Shown one piece after another: positions 9,940 to 19,319 of a stretch of DNA of 64,000 nt (the stretch's first letter is position 1; each line of letters opens with the position of its first letter). A program made the position numbers and the translations under genes. Source of the DNA: Clostridiales bacterium (lineage in GTDB: Bacteria > Bacillota > Clostridia > Christensenellales > Borkfalkiaceae); assembly GCA_015055835.1 (NCBI GenBank), contig SVHJ01000001.1, positions 98,116 through 162,115 on the forward strand, given 5' to 3'. Under the pieces are notes generated by a model, which was not told the origin of the DNA, did not search any database, and saw only the letters and a list, made by a program, of their open reading frames with translations.

Positions 9940-10854
9940 TTATTTTGAACCGTTTTTCATTTTCTCAACTAAAACGAAACAAGGCGCAAACACAAATTGA
10001 TTTACTATTAACGTAGCGACTGCTAAGCCAATTATTTGAAGCGCAAGCGAAGTGAACGTTCCACCAATTACTAAAAGCACAACAGCCGTTAAAACTAAGC
10101 CGATAAATAACGCACAGTTTCTAACTAAAGCACCGTTTAATAAATCGTTTATACTTTCTTCCACAGGGGCTTTCTTGTCAAGTTTAGCCTTTTCTTTAGC
10201 GCCGTTTATTAGGATAACGCTGTTTACTAATGAAAGAATTACGCCTGTTAAAGAAACCACGATAAAACTTGGTGCAACAGGAATTCTTACTAGACCTACT
10301 AGTGAAAGAAGTAAAATAACTTCAATTATAGAAAGCGCTACTGAAAGTAAAGAATGTAACCAGTTATATCTTATTAGTAAATAGATAAACGCAAGTACCA
10401 TTGCTACGCCAAATGCTAATAAAGTCCACCATATTGAAGAAGAACCAAAAATACCTTCTCTTTCCATAGCCGTTACAGTTGCTTCTACCGTTGAAGATTC
10501 AAGCGCTTTGTTTACAGCCGTTTGAACTTTAACTGCTAATTCATCAAAAGCCTTAGTGTTTTCTTCAGTAATATCTTCTTTGAATTGATAAATCAAAATA
10601 TTACCTTCATCTAAAACCTTTTCTATTTTATAATCAACCTTTTCAGCGTCGAAAGTATTTTCAACTGCCTTTTCAATCTTTTGTTGGTTGTCGCCAAAGT
10701 TAGCGTCAACTTCAACCTTTATTTCATAACCTTTAGAAAGTTCAATGCCCTTATTAAAACCAAGTGTAGCCGTTAAAACAGCACCAACCACTACTATTGC
10801 AAGAACTACTGCAACTACTATTTTAGAAATTTTAAAAAAATCAAACTTTTTCAT
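9940..10854 (-). CDS. secF: Protein translocase subunit SecF
   Basis: 304 residues with an N-terminal membrane helix, a short periplasmic-type loop (about 40-130) and five further helices of the SecD/SecF family. Residues GIELSKGYEIKVEVDANF correspond to the conserved G-x-E-L first-loop motif. With SecD it uses the proton motive force to help SecYEG-dependent export. Its ATG overlaps the secD stop by one base (TAATG). Confidence 0.9.
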   Translation of the reverse strand: MKKFDFFKISKIVVAVVLAIVVVGAVLTATLGFNKGIELSKGYEIKVEVDANFGDNQQKIEKAVENTFDAEKVDYKIEKVLDEGNILIYQFKEDITEENTKAFDELAVKVQTAVNKALESSTVEATVTAMEREGIFGSSSIWWTLLAFGVAMVLAFIYLLIRYNWLHSLLSVALSIIEVILLLSLVGLVRIPVAPSFIVVSLTGVILSLVNSVILINGAKEKAKLDKKAPVEESINDLLNGALVRNCALFIGLVLTAVVLLVIGGTFTSLALQIIGLAVATLIVNQFVFAPCFVLVEKMKNGSK

Positions 10855-12215
10855 TATTCAGCGTCCTCCCTGTTTAAGTTAAAGAAGGCTTCTTTCTTAC
10901 TAATTGCTTGATATAAAAGCTTAACTATCCATTTTGAGAATACTACAATAATGAATAACGCAACTACTACGCCAACGCCAAAGGTTATAACAAAACTCTT
11001 TGCAACGCCGTTTGCGATAAAGAATACTGCTAAACTTAATATTGCAAGTATAGCGCTTATATCAACGAAAAGTAACGAACCTTTCTTATAAGCATTTCTA
11101 AGTGCCGCCTTAAAGGTCTTACCACCGTTAAACTCTACGTAAGTTTTTTGAGTTAAAACGTATAAACCGATGCAAACGAATAAGGTTGCAACTGCAAAAC
11201 CTAATATGCTTGCAAGTGAAATTTTTATTCCTGGTATTAAAACTAAAACTATTAATTCAATTAAAATAAACGATAAAATTGAAATTAAAGAAGAAATAGC
11301 AAAACCTCTATATTTAATTGCGAATAAAACAAGTGCTAATAAAATTAAACTTGCAACCGTAATCATAACGGTTAAAGCAGCCTTGTTACCCATTAAAGGA
11401 TTAACGACAACGCCCTCTTCAAGTTCGTATTCGTAAGGGAAACCACCAGTTTTAATTTGTAAAGCAGCTCTGTTTGCAGCAGCCTTATCAGTACCGTAGT
11501 TATTGATGCTAATCGTTTTTGCGCTAAGCGCATCTACCGTTACTTCTTGTGAGAAAAGTTCAGTATCGCCAAGTTTAATTTTTAACGCAAGAGAATCGCC
11601 AGAATGGTCGTGTTCTTCGCCTTCTGCATGGTCGTGGCCACCTGAAGTAATTCTATCAACGATTGCGTCGTAACCAGCGTTTGTAAATTCAACGATTACT
11701 GCGTATGCAATAACTTCATTACCTGCTTGGTCCATAGCGTCAAAGCTTTGAACGGTTGCGTTTTTAATTGCTTCATTGCCAGTTGCAATAAGGTTGCCAT
11801 CACCGTCGGTTATTTCTATTACGCCATAAGTGATTATCGCACCAATATCCCCTGCAGTTGCAGAAGTATTTGGCATTTCAATTCTTATGTCGTAGTTATC
11901 ACTTGAAGAACTTTTTAAAGTTGATAGTTTATAGTTAGTGTAACCTAAACCGATAATTCTATTTTCTAAAACTTTTAAAACAGAAGAAACTTCAATTTCT
12001 TCATCTTCACTAGAGACACCGTCCTTTAACTTAAGCGTATAAGATGCGCTTTCAGTAAAATCGGCATCAAGTTCCAAAGCACCTAAAATAGAGTTGTAGT
12101 TATAAACTCCGTTTTTAATGCCGGGAATTTCAAACTTTGCAAAGGTCATAGCAGATAAAATTAAAATTACTGCAATTATGATTGAAAGCAAAGTTATTGA
12201 CTTTTTCTTACTCAT
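10854..12215 (-). CDS. secD: Protein translocase subunit SecD
   Basis: 453 residues from the second of two adjacent ATGs, which has the better distance to AGGAGG. One N-terminal helix, an extracellular domain (about 35-270) and five C-terminal helices with the GIKISLASILGF segment. The extracellular loop holds a histidine/acid patch (GGHDHAEGEEHDHSGD) that is unusual and may bind metal. The secDF pair lies just after the SCIFF system, a conserved Clostridia neighbourhood. Confidence 0.9.
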   Translation of the reverse strand: MSKKKSITLLSIIIAVILILSAMTFAKFEIPGIKNGVYNYNSILGALELDADFTESASYTLKLKDGVSSEDEEIEVSSVLKVLENRIIGLGYTNYKLSTLKSSSSDNYDIRIEMPNTSATAGDIGAIITYGVIEITDGDGNLIATGNEAIKNATVQSFDAMDQAGNEVIAYAVIVEFTNAGYDAIVDRITSGGHDHAEGEEHDHSGDSLALKIKLGDTELFSQEVTVDALSAKTISINNYGTDKAAANRAALQIKTGGFPYEYELEEGVVVNPLMGNKAALTVMITVASLILLALVLFAIKYRGFAISSLISILSFILIELIVLVLIPGIKISLASILGFAVATLFVCIGLYVLTQKTYVEFNGGKTFKAALRNAYKKGSLLFVDISAILAILSLAVFFIANGVAKSFVITFGVGVVVALFIIVVFSKWIVKLLYQAISKKEAFFNLNREDAE

Positions 12216-12364
12216 CATAGCCTCCTATGAGCATATAAAACCAGAAAGATTACTCTCCCCGATTTTACAAATTATATTTATACTTGTTAATTATATAACT
12301 TTTTTATATTTCAAGTCAATAAAAAAAGATATATTTTTTTACATTTTGAATGAATTTATCCCTT

Positions 12365-13696
12365 TTAACCATCAATTTCTTTCTTTTGGCTAAAAATATC
12401 AAGTGCACATTCCATTCTTGCTTTCATCATTTCACAAGTCATTTCGTAAGGCTTATTGATATCGCCGTTAAAATTAATGTTATTTGCAGCGCAACCACCA
12501 CTACAATGATATTTTGCAAAACAGTCTTTACAAGTAGGTTTAGAAAGTAAATTCGTTTCCTTAAACACCTTTCTTATATCTTCGTTAAGTTTCTTTTCAA
12601 AGACGTTACCCATTAAATAATCTTTATTATTTGCAAATTGGTGGCAAGGGTAAATATCCCCACAAGGCGTAACTGAAAAATATTCGTTACCAGCACCACA
12701 AGCACTAACGCGCTTATTTAAGCATACGCCGTTTTCAAGGTCGATTGCAAAGTGGAAAAAGTTAAATAGTTTTTTCCCATTTTTAAGTCTTTTTAGATAT
12801 TCCTTTTCAAGCCTTTTGTATTCTTCTTTAATAGTAGGGAGCATTTCTTTAGAGATGTAAAGTTCGTCATCTTCTTTTGTAACTACAGGTTCTAAAGAAA
12901 TTTCCGTTAATCCCATATCTGCTAGTGTTGTTACGTCGTTAGCAAAATCTAGATTTTTGTTGGTAAAAGTACCCCTAACGTAATAGTGCTTGTCCCCACG
13001 GTTTTTAACGAAGTTTTTGATATTGTCTATAATATACTCATAACTACCTTTATCCGTTTTAGTTGCTCTAACAGCGTCGTGTACCTCCTTTCTACCGTCG
13101 ATAGATAGAACTACGTTTTCCATTTCGTCGTTAAGCCAACTTGCAGTTTCCCCGTCAAGAAGAAGACCGTTAGTAGTCGTAGTAAATAAAAAGGTTTTAC
13201 CTGCCTTTTTACCTTCTTCTTTAGCATATTCAACCGTTTTTTTGATAACGTCCATATTCATAAGTGGTTCGCCACCAAAAAAGTCCATTTCTAAAATTTC
13301 ACGGTTACCAGAGTTTGCAATTAAAAAGTCAACTGCGTTTTTAGCAACTTCAAAAGACATATATTCGTTTGCGCCTTTATAATTACCTTGACCAGCAAAA
13401 CAGTATTTGCATTTTAAGTTACAGTCGTGGCAAACGTGTAAACAAAGCGCCTTTACCAAATTACTTTTTATAGGTAAAGTTTTAATTTCTTTTGAAAAAA
13501 GTAAGCCTTGCTCTTTTATTTCGTTAAGTTCGTTTTCAATTTCTTCAATAACAGTACTATCAACGCCGTTTAAGTCGTACTCTTCCCCTTGCATTTTTTT
13601 AACCACTTCGGTTACTAATTTATCGCAAATATGAAGTGAACTACTTTCAACGTCAAAAAGATAATATCTGTCGTCAATATTAAAAGTATGTACCAT
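12365..13696 (-). CDS. scfB: SCIFF peptide radical SAM maturase
   Basis: 443 residues from the ATG at 13694-13696; the beginning MVHTFNIDDRYYLFDVESSS matches family starts, whereas the upstream TTG does not. Radical SAM motif CNLKCKYC near residue 92; SPASM-type auxiliary cluster region with CGAGNEYFSVTPCGDIYPCHQF and CKDCFAKYHCSGGC at the C terminus. The family installs Cys sulfur-to-carbon thioether links in the SCIFF peptide (ranthipeptide class). No good ribosome binding site precedes the ATG; a hairpin lies in the gap to scfA. Confidence 0.96.
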   Translation of the reverse strand: MVHTFNIDDRYYLFDVESSSLHICDKLVTEVVKKMQGEEYDLNGVDSTVIEEIENELNEIKEQGLLFSKEIKTLPIKSNLVKALCLHVCHDCNLKCKYCFAGQGNYKGANEYMSFEVAKNAVDFLIANSGNREILEMDFFGGEPLMNMDVIKKTVEYAKEEGKKAGKTFLFTTTTNGLLLDGETASWLNDEMENVVLSIDGRKEVHDAVRATKTDKGSYEYIIDNIKNFVKNRGDKHYYVRGTFTNKNLDFANDVTTLADMGLTEISLEPVVTKEDDELYISKEMLPTIKEEYKRLEKEYLKRLKNGKKLFNFFHFAIDLENGVCLNKRVSACGAGNEYFSVTPCGDIYPCHQFANNKDYLMGNVFEKKLNEDIRKVFKETNLLSKPTCKDCFAKYHCSGGCAANNINFNGDINKPYEMTCEMMKARMECALDIFSQKKEIDG

Positions 13697-13712
13697 CTTT
13701 AATAACAAAAGT

Positions 13713-13739
13713 AAGGAACAGTAAAATTTACTGCTCCTT
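13713..13739 (-). promoter_or_regulatory. Hairpin between scfA and scfB
   Basis: Arms AAGGAACAGTAAA and TTTACTGCTCCTT (one mismatch) form a 13-bp stem with a single-base centre in the short space between peptide and maturase genes. It lacks a clean U-tract. It could cap the abundant scfA message and lower scfB expression, giving many peptides per maturase. Confidence 0.6.
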
Positions 13740-13758
13740 TACGTTTTCCTTTTTTTAA

Positions 13759-13917
13759 TTATTTATTGTTAACCTTTGCTTCTCTTTCTAACTTTTCACA
13801 GTTTTGGTTACCAACTGTACAAGAAGTTTTACAAGCAGATTGACAAGTGCTTCTGCATTCACCACAGCCAACTGAAGTTCTCTTTTTAGGTGTAGCAACT
13901 AATTTAATTTTTGCCAT
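13759..13917 (-). CDS. scfA: SCIFF precursor peptide (six cysteines in forty-five residues)
   Basis: 52 residues read from the sequence. Begins MAKIKLVATPKKRTS and has exactly six cysteines at about 18, 21, 25, 29, 33 and 40, the defining feature of SCIFF ranthipeptide precursors. A GGAGG box precedes the ATG by 10 bases, and a near-perfect promoter lies just upstream. The maturase gene follows. SCIFF systems are almost universal in Clostridia; the role is unclear, with proposals in signalling or biofilm control. Confidence 0.95.
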   Translation of the reverse strand: MAKIKLVATPKKRTSVGCGECRSTCQSACKTSCTVGNQNCEKLEREAKVNNK

Positions 13918-13950
13918 TATAGTTTTCCTCCAATATTTAAGTTCTATTTT

Positions 13951-13979
13951 ATTCTACAATATTTTCTTTTAAGTGTCAA
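13951..13979 (-). promoter_or_regulatory. Sigma-A promoter of scfA
   Basis: Minus-strand TTGACA, 17-bp spacer, TAGAAT; one mismatch to consensus. It lies only 15 bases beyond the potD stop, so the SCIFF genes have their own strong start. Confidence 0.85.
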
Positions 13980-13994
13980 TACAAAATCTATCTT

Positions 13995-15470
13995 TTAGAT
14001 ATATCTTTTATCAACAATTTTATATTTACTCTTTTTTGCCTTTTTTGGCTTAAATATTTTATCTCTATTTTTGTAAACTATTACCCCTGCAATAAGAAGT
14101 ATTACGCCACCTATAATAGATAAAATAGCCCAAGTAGGTAAAGTATCTCCTTTAACCCTTTCCCACATATCGTTAATTTTGTGGTTAGTTTCTCCATCAA
14201 AATATCTCATAACGGCACATCTTTCAATAGTTTCTTGTGGAGGGTATTGAGTGTTAAACTGTCTATTTTTTTCTGCTGAGTATAAAGTTTTGCCAAAAAA
14301 GTATCCTAAATTTGCTTCATAAATATTTTCTTCAGTTCTTTCTTCAGTAACGCCGTAAGTCTTTTTAACCCAGTCTAAAACGCCGGTGTATTCTATAGTT
14401 TCCGTTTCGCCATTTTCATCTTCATAATCAATAGAAAAATCTTGGTCGCCAGCAATACAACTTGTGTAACCTATATATTCCATATTAGAAACGGCAACTT
14501 CAGGCGTACAAATATAGTTTAGAAAAGCAGTTGCTAATTCTTTATTTGCGCCTTTTGGCATAACGAAACCGTCAAACCAAACGTTAGAGCCTTCTTTTGG
14601 AACGGCATATTCTAAGAAAACGCCCTCTTCTTCAGCAACGTCCATTGCATAAACGGCATCTCCACTCCAAGCAAAGTTAATGGTAATTTTACCACTTGCA
14701 ACGTCGTCTTTACCATTATCAACTTCAAGCCCATAAATGTTTGACTTTAATAACTTTAACGCATCTTCAACCCTTTTTATTGCCTCATCAGAAGTGTTGT
14801 TAAAAACTTCTTCAAGTTTAGCAGTATATTCTTGTTTTGTTATTTCGCCATTTTCAACTTGTTCTAAAAGACCTAAAAGTTCATCACGGTAAGCAAAAGC
14901 AATACCTATAAAGTAAGAATCTCTTACACTATTTTTAATGGTTGACTTTTCTTTATACGCAATATTCCATAAACTACTCCAACTTTCCATATCGTAGCTT
15001 GAAACGAACTCTGGATTATAAGTTAAACCTAAAAGCCCCCACATATAACCAACGGTGTAGTACTTTCCGTTTTCATCTTGTAATCCCATAGAGTTAAACT
15101 TATCAATAATGTACTCTGAACCGTATTTTAAATAATTTTCAGGGGCATCAAAAGATTCAAGCATATCTTCCATTAACATTTTTTGAATCATATATTCAGA
15201 TGGACACATAAGGTCAAAACTACCTGGGTTAATTTGAAGTTCGTTATACATATCTTCGTTAGTACCAAAAGTAGAGTATTGTACCGTTACGTTAGGATAC
15301 TTTTCTTCAAAACTAGCAATAACCTCTTCCCCAATATAGTCTTCCCAGTTACCTACTCTTAAAACGCCACTAAGGCTTGTATCAGCCGAAACACTAACGG
15401 CATTAAAACAAGGACAAAGCAAAGTAAAAGCCATTACCAACATTAAAAATAAACTTGCAATCTTTTTCAT
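13995..15470 (-). CDS. potD: Polyamine ABC transporter substrate-binding protein with C-terminal membrane anchor
   Basis: 491 residues against about 350 in E. coli PotD. Signal peptide (about 1-29), then a solute-binding fold with LRVGNWEDYIGEEVIASFEEKYP, DLMCPSEYMI and NFAWSGDAVYAMD as in spermidine/putrescine binders. The C terminus adds a membrane helix (about 446-466, AILSIIGGVILLIAGVIVY) and a lysine-rich tail, so the protein is likely tethered by this helix rather than by lipid. Last gene of the pot operon, 1 base after potC. Confidence 0.9.
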   Translation of the reverse strand: MKKIASLFLMLVMAFTLLCPCFNAVSVSADTSLSGVLRVGNWEDYIGEEVIASFEEKYPNVTVQYSTFGTNEDMYNELQINPGSFDLMCPSEYMIQKMLMEDMLESFDAPENYLKYGSEYIIDKFNSMGLQDENGKYYTVGYMWGLLGLTYNPEFVSSYDMESWSSLWNIAYKEKSTIKNSVRDSYFIGIAFAYRDELLGLLEQVENGEITKQEYTAKLEEVFNNTSDEAIKRVEDALKLLKSNIYGLEVDNGKDDVASGKITINFAWSGDAVYAMDVAEEEGVFLEYAVPKEGSNVWFDGFVMPKGANKELATAFLNYICTPEVAVSNMEYIGYTSCIAGDQDFSIDYEDENGETETIEYTGVLDWVKKTYGVTEERTEENIYEANLGYFFGKTLYSAEKNRQFNTQYPPQETIERCAVMRYFDGETNHKINDMWERVKGDTLPTWAILSIIGGVILLIAGVIVYKNRDKIFKPKKAKKSKYKIVDKRYI

Positions 15471-15471
15471 T

Positions 15472-16263
15472 TTACTTCTCCTTTTTCTTTTTTGATTTTA
15501 TGTTCATTATTATAACGACTATTATCGCAACTACAAATATTACCGTGGTAAGCGCTCTAAACACAGGTAGTGATGAGTTTGCCCCACCTTTTGCAAGTGA
15601 GTTATAAACCTTTGTACTTATGGTATCAAAAGTAGCAGGTTTAGTAAACGCAGTTACTACGTAGTCGTCAAGCGACAAGGTAATTGATAGTAAAAAACCA
15701 CTAAAAATACCAGGTAAAATTTCAGGTAGCACCACCTTAAATAGTGCTTTACTAGGCGTTGCCCCAAGGTCAAGCGCCGCTTCGTATAAACTTGAGTCCA
15801 TTTGTTCAAGTTTAGGTGTAACGGATAGCACAACGAAAGGTGTGCATAACACCATATGTCCTATTAAAACGGAAAAATACGACCTACTAGTACCTAATAT
15901 TAGCGAAAATATTAACGCTAAAGAAATAGCAGTAACGATTTCTGCATTTATTATAGAAACCCTTGATGCGCCTTTAACAACTTTACCAAAACCACCACGG
16001 CTATAGTGAAGACCTATCGCACCTAAAGTACCTAAAATTGTTGAAAGCACGCTAGAAACAAGCGCTAAAACTAAAGTATTTACTATAACTGGCGTAATTT
16101 CCCCGTCGGTAAGTAGCCTTTTATATAGGTTAAGCGAAAAACCACTCCAAACACCAACTACCGTTGAGTCGGTAAAACTGTAAATAACAAGTAAAAATAT
16201 AGGAGCGTAAATAAAGGCTAATACAAGGAAGATATATCCCCTGCTAAAAAACTTTTTTATCAT
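15472..16263 (-). CDS. potC: Polyamine ABC transporter permease
   Basis: 263 residues with six predicted membrane helices. The EAA loop (LYEAALDLGATPSKALFKVVLPEILPGI) contacts the ATPase. Carries the second permease subunit of the spermidine/putrescine importer. Overlaps potB by 4 bases (ATGA) and is followed directly by potD. Confidence 0.93.
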   Translation of the reverse strand: MIKKFFSRGYIFLVLAFIYAPIFLLVIYSFTDSTVVGVWSGFSLNLYKRLLTDGEITPVIVNTLVLALVSSVLSTILGTLGAIGLHYSRGGFGKVVKGASRVSIINAEIVTAISLALIFSLILGTSRSYFSVLIGHMVLCTPFVVLSVTPKLEQMDSSLYEAALDLGATPSKALFKVVLPEILPGIFSGFLLSITLSLDDYVVTAFTKPATFDTISTKVYNSLAKGGANSSLPVFRALTTVIFVVAIIVVIIMNIKSKKKKEK

Positions 16264-17114
16264 AAATTAGCCCCCCTCATATTTTCTTGTGGTTTAAAGC
16301 CACCTGTAAGTAGCATTGTAACGAACATAATTACAAGCATAATAAGGGCAAGTGCAGAGCCGTAGTTCCAGTTAGCGGCAACGCCGAATTGTTCTTCAAT
16401 AAGTTTACCTATAATGGTAACTTTACCATTACCAAAAGTATCAGAAACAACGTAACAACTCATTGTAGGTAAAAACACCATATTTATACCACTTAAAACA
16501 CCAGGTAGTGAAAGTGGGAATATAACCTTTGTAAAGACGCCAACTCTGTTTGAGCCAAGGTCGGCTGCAGCCTCTTCTAAACTTCTATCACGCTTAATTA
16601 GCGTTGTGTAAAGTGGCATAATCATAAACGGAAGATAGTCGTAAACCATACCGATTACCGTGTTTAAGAAATTGTTTTTTCCAAACATACCTATAAGTGT
16701 TAAAAGTTCTTTCATAGCCATTGCACGAAGAACGAAATTTATCCACATAGGTAAAACGAATAGCATAACTATAACACCAGCCACCCTTTGTTTCATTTTA
16801 GACAAAATGTACGCAACAGGGTACCCTATTAATAAACAACAAACGGTGGTTATACCTGCAAGCCCTATACTCATAAATAGGTTTGTTATAGAAGTAGGGT
16901 TTGTGAAAAAGTCAATAAAATTATAAAATGAAATTTTGCCCGTTTCATCAGTAAACGCATAAAACACAATTAAAAGTAGTGGGAAAATTACGAACATAAA
17001 AAGGAATAGTCCGTAAGGAATACAAAGTTGTTTTCTACTAAAAATCCACTTCCTATTTTTAACAGGTTTATCATCTTTATAAACGGTTTTTGATATAACC
17101 TTGCCCTTCGTCAT
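16260..17114 (-). CDS. potB: Polyamine ABC transporter permease
   Basis: 284 residues, six predicted helices after a charged 30-residue N terminus. EAA loop SLEEAAADLGSNRVGVFTKVIFPLSLPGV near 180. First permease of the importer; it overlaps potA by 4 bases (ATGA), showing translational coupling. Confidence 0.93.
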   Translation of the reverse strand: MTKGKVISKTVYKDDKPVKNRKWIFSRKQLCIPYGLFLFMFVIFPLLLIVFYAFTDETGKISFYNFIDFFTNPTSITNLFMSIGLAGITTVCCLLIGYPVAYILSKMKQRVAGVIVMLFVLPMWINFVLRAMAMKELLTLIGMFGKNNFLNTVIGMVYDYLPFMIMPLYTTLIKRDRSLEEAAADLGSNRVGVFTKVIFPLSLPGVLSGINMVFLPTMSCYVVSDTFGNGKVTIIGKLIEEQFGVAANWNYGSALALIMLVIMFVTMLLTGGFKPQENMRGANL

Positions 17115-18625
17115 CTTTTTACTTCCTCTTTAAGTTTAAGGCGAATATCTTCAGGCTTAATGATAACGCTAACTATATCATTTTCGTTCCAAGTATATTC
17201 CGTATCACAAACGAAATCTTCTTCATTTTCTTCCGTTCTAACGATAATTTGGTAGTGGTCGCCCTTATAGATAATAGAAACTATTTGACCACTTGCGCCA
17301 CCTTCTTCTAAGTTGTCTGAAATTTCAATATCTTTTAAGCCAACTTCAACTTCAACGTCAATGTCGGTTAAGTCAATCTTTTCACCGTTTTCCGTTATTA
17401 AATAGCCTTCTTCATCTAAGAAAGAGTTAGGGTATAAAGTGGTAACGTCGCAATCAAATTCGCCGTCGCCAAAACAAACGGTATTCTTTTTAGTAATATA
17501 ACCTTCGTACTTGTTTGAAGAAAATTCTTTATGCATTAGGTGGATATCTTCAGGTCTAATAATTATACTTGCCTTTTCGCCCACCTTTCTTTCTTTAGTG
17601 TCTTGAATAATAACTTCCGTCTTGCCAACTTTAAGCACCATTTCGTAATGGATACCTTTAAAGATAGAACTTATAATTTTACCGTTAACTTGACCTAAGC
17701 CTTCATCAACTAAGTAAACGTCTTCCGGTCTAACTACAACGTCAACCTTTTCGTTCTTGTCAAAGTCGTCAACGCAGTCAAAAGTATTGCCGATAAATCT
17801 AACCTTTTTACCCCCAAGCGCCGTGCCAGAGAAAATGTTACTTTCCCCAATAAAGTCGGCAACGAAGGTGTTTTTAGGTTCGTTGTAAATATCGGTTGGT
17901 GTTCCTATTTGTTGAATAACACCGTCTTTCATAACTACAACCGTGTCGCTCATAGTTAAGGCTTCTTCTTGGTCGTGCGTAACGTAAATAAAGGTTATGC
18001 CAAGTTTTTTGTGCATTTCCTTTAGTTCTAGTTGCATATCCTTTCTCATTTTAAGGTCTAATGCGCCTAAAGGTTCGTCAAGAAGTAAAATTTCCGGTTC
18101 GTTAACAATTGCTCTTGCAATAGCAACTCTTTGTTGTTGACCACCAGAAAGTGTTGAAACGCTACGGCTTTCAAACCCTTCAAGGTCAACCATTTTAAGT
18201 GCCTTTTCAACTTTTGCGTCAATTTCTTCACGCGTTAACTTTTCAATTCTTTTAAATCTATCTCCGTTTTCATCTTCGTAAGTTACTTCAACCTTTCTAA
18301 GTTTTAGCCCAAACGCAACGTTTTCCTTTACGTTAAGGTGTGGGAAAAGCGCGTATCTTTGGAAAACGGTGTTAACCGGTCTTTTGTGTGGTGGAAGCAT
18401 ACTTATATCTTCACCGTTTAGTAAAACCTTACCACTACTTGGTCTTTCAAACCCAGCAATCATACGAAGTGTCGTAGTCTTACCACAACCAGAAGGCCCT
18501 AAAAAGGTAATAAACTCACCCCTTCTAACGTAAAGATTAATATTATCAACGGCAACGAAACCGTCGTCAAATTCCTTTCTTAAATCAACTAAATTTATAA
18601 TATCGTCTCTTTTGATTTCTGCCAT
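17111..18625 (-). CDS. potA: Polyamine ABC transporter ATP-binding protein with doubled C-terminal domain
   Basis: 504 residues, well beyond the usual 360-380. Walker A GPSGCGKTT (about 43-51), signature LSGGQQQR, Walker B LLLDEP, H-loop THDQEEA. After the ATPase come two TOBE-like segments, each ending with a similar block (IIIRPEDIHL and VIIKPEDIRL), with a middle stretch EGYITKKNTVCFGDGEFDCD; the regulatory domain has apparently been duplicated. Energises polyamine uptake with PotB and PotC. Confidence 0.94.
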   Translation of the reverse strand: MAEIKRDDIINLVDLRKEFDDGFVAVDNINLYVRRGEFITFLGPSGCGKTTTLRMIAGFERPSSGKVLLNGEDISMLPPHKRPVNTVFQRYALFPHLNVKENVAFGLKLRKVEVTYEDENGDRFKRIEKLTREEIDAKVEKALKMVDLEGFESRSVSTLSGGQQQRVAIARAIVNEPEILLLDEPLGALDLKMRKDMQLELKEMHKKLGITFIYVTHDQEEALTMSDTVVVMKDGVIQQIGTPTDIYNEPKNTFVADFIGESNIFSGTALGGKKVRFIGNTFDCVDDFDKNEKVDVVVRPEDVYLVDEGLGQVNGKIISSIFKGIHYEMVLKVGKTEVIIQDTKERKVGEKASIIIRPEDIHLMHKEFSSNKYEGYITKKNTVCFGDGEFDCDVTTLYPNSFLDEEGYLITENGEKIDLTDIDVEVEVGLKDIEISDNLEEGGASGQIVSIIYKGDHYQIIVRTEENEEDFVCDTEYTWNENDIVSVIIKPEDIRLKLKEEVKR

Positions 18626-18634
18626 AATTCTCTC

Positions 18635-19168
18635 CTAAAAATTTGGTGGGCTTGAAACCCAAATAAAAGTAGCGTCCTTATCACTATCGTTTAATATATA
18701 ATGCACTTTGTCGGTTAGGTAGTAAAAACTTTGTCCCTTTTTAACCTTAAACTTCTTTTTGCCTAAAACTACTATAACTTCCCCTTTAAGCACGTAGCCA
18801 AACTCTTCCCCTTCGTGTGGGAAATCTTCTTCCGTTTTGCATTTAGCGTTTAAGGTTATCCTAAGTGGCTCCATAATATTTTTTTGCGCAGACGGCACTA
18901 ACCAGTCAAGCGTAAACTCATCAGTCGCCTTTTCTATATAATCGTTTTCAGTAAAGACCACCTTTTCTTCAACTTCTTCACTAAAAAATTCCGTAAAACT
19001 ACTGCCTACTGCAGAAAGTATATCTTGTAAAGTAGTGATTGCAGGGCTTGTCAAATCATTTTCAAGTTGCGAAATATACCCCTTAGTCAGTTCACACCTA
19101 TCGGCAAGTTCTTCTTGTGTTAAACCACATTGAAGCCTTAAGTTTTTAATCTTTTCACCAATAACCAT
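18635..19168 (-). CDS. XRE-family regulator with cupin domain, likely controls the pot operon
   Basis: 177 residues. Helix-turn-helix at about 5-60 (GEKIKNLRLQCGLTQEELADRCELTKGYISQLEND) and a C-terminal cupin (PHEGEEFGYVLKGEVIVVLGKKKF) that can bind a small ligand, the PuuR layout. It heads the pot operon, 10 bases before potA, so it most likely senses polyamines and autoregulates. AAGTTTA repeats lie downstream of the promoter. Confidence 0.88.
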   Translation of the reverse strand: MVIGEKIKNLRLQCGLTQEELADRCELTKGYISQLENDLTSPAITTLQDILSAVGSSFTEFFSEEVEEKVVFTENDYIEKATDEFTLDWLVPSAQKNIMEPLRITLNAKCKTEEDFPHEGEEFGYVLKGEVIVVLGKKKFKVKKGQSFYYLTDKVHYILNDSDKDATFIWVSSPPNF

Positions 19169-19191
19169 TTTTGCAATTTCCTTATATTATA

Positions 19192-19234
19192 AAGTTTAGC
19201 CTTTTCTAACAAAAAGTTTAATAAAACTAAACTT
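19192..19234 (-). promoter_or_regulatory. Putative operator for the XRE-cupin regulator
   Basis: AAGTTTA at 19214-19220 and its inverse TAAACTT at 19228-19234 form a 7-7-7 palindrome, with another AAGTTTA at 19192-19198. They lie between the -10 box and the start codon, a good position for repression by the operon's own regulator. Confidence 0.5.
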
Positions 19235-19243
19235 GATGAAAAT

Positions 19244-19272
19244 ATTATATTTATATAATAACCCCTTGTCAA
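19244..19272 (-). promoter_or_regulatory. Sigma-A promoter of the pot operon
   Basis: Minus-strand TTGACA, 17-bp spacer, TATAAT: full consensus. It lies about 75 bases before the XRE-cupin start codon. Confidence 0.88.
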
Positions 19273-19319
19273 TCATTTTATATATATTGATAAAAAATTG
19301 TCGAAAAATTTTTAAAAAC

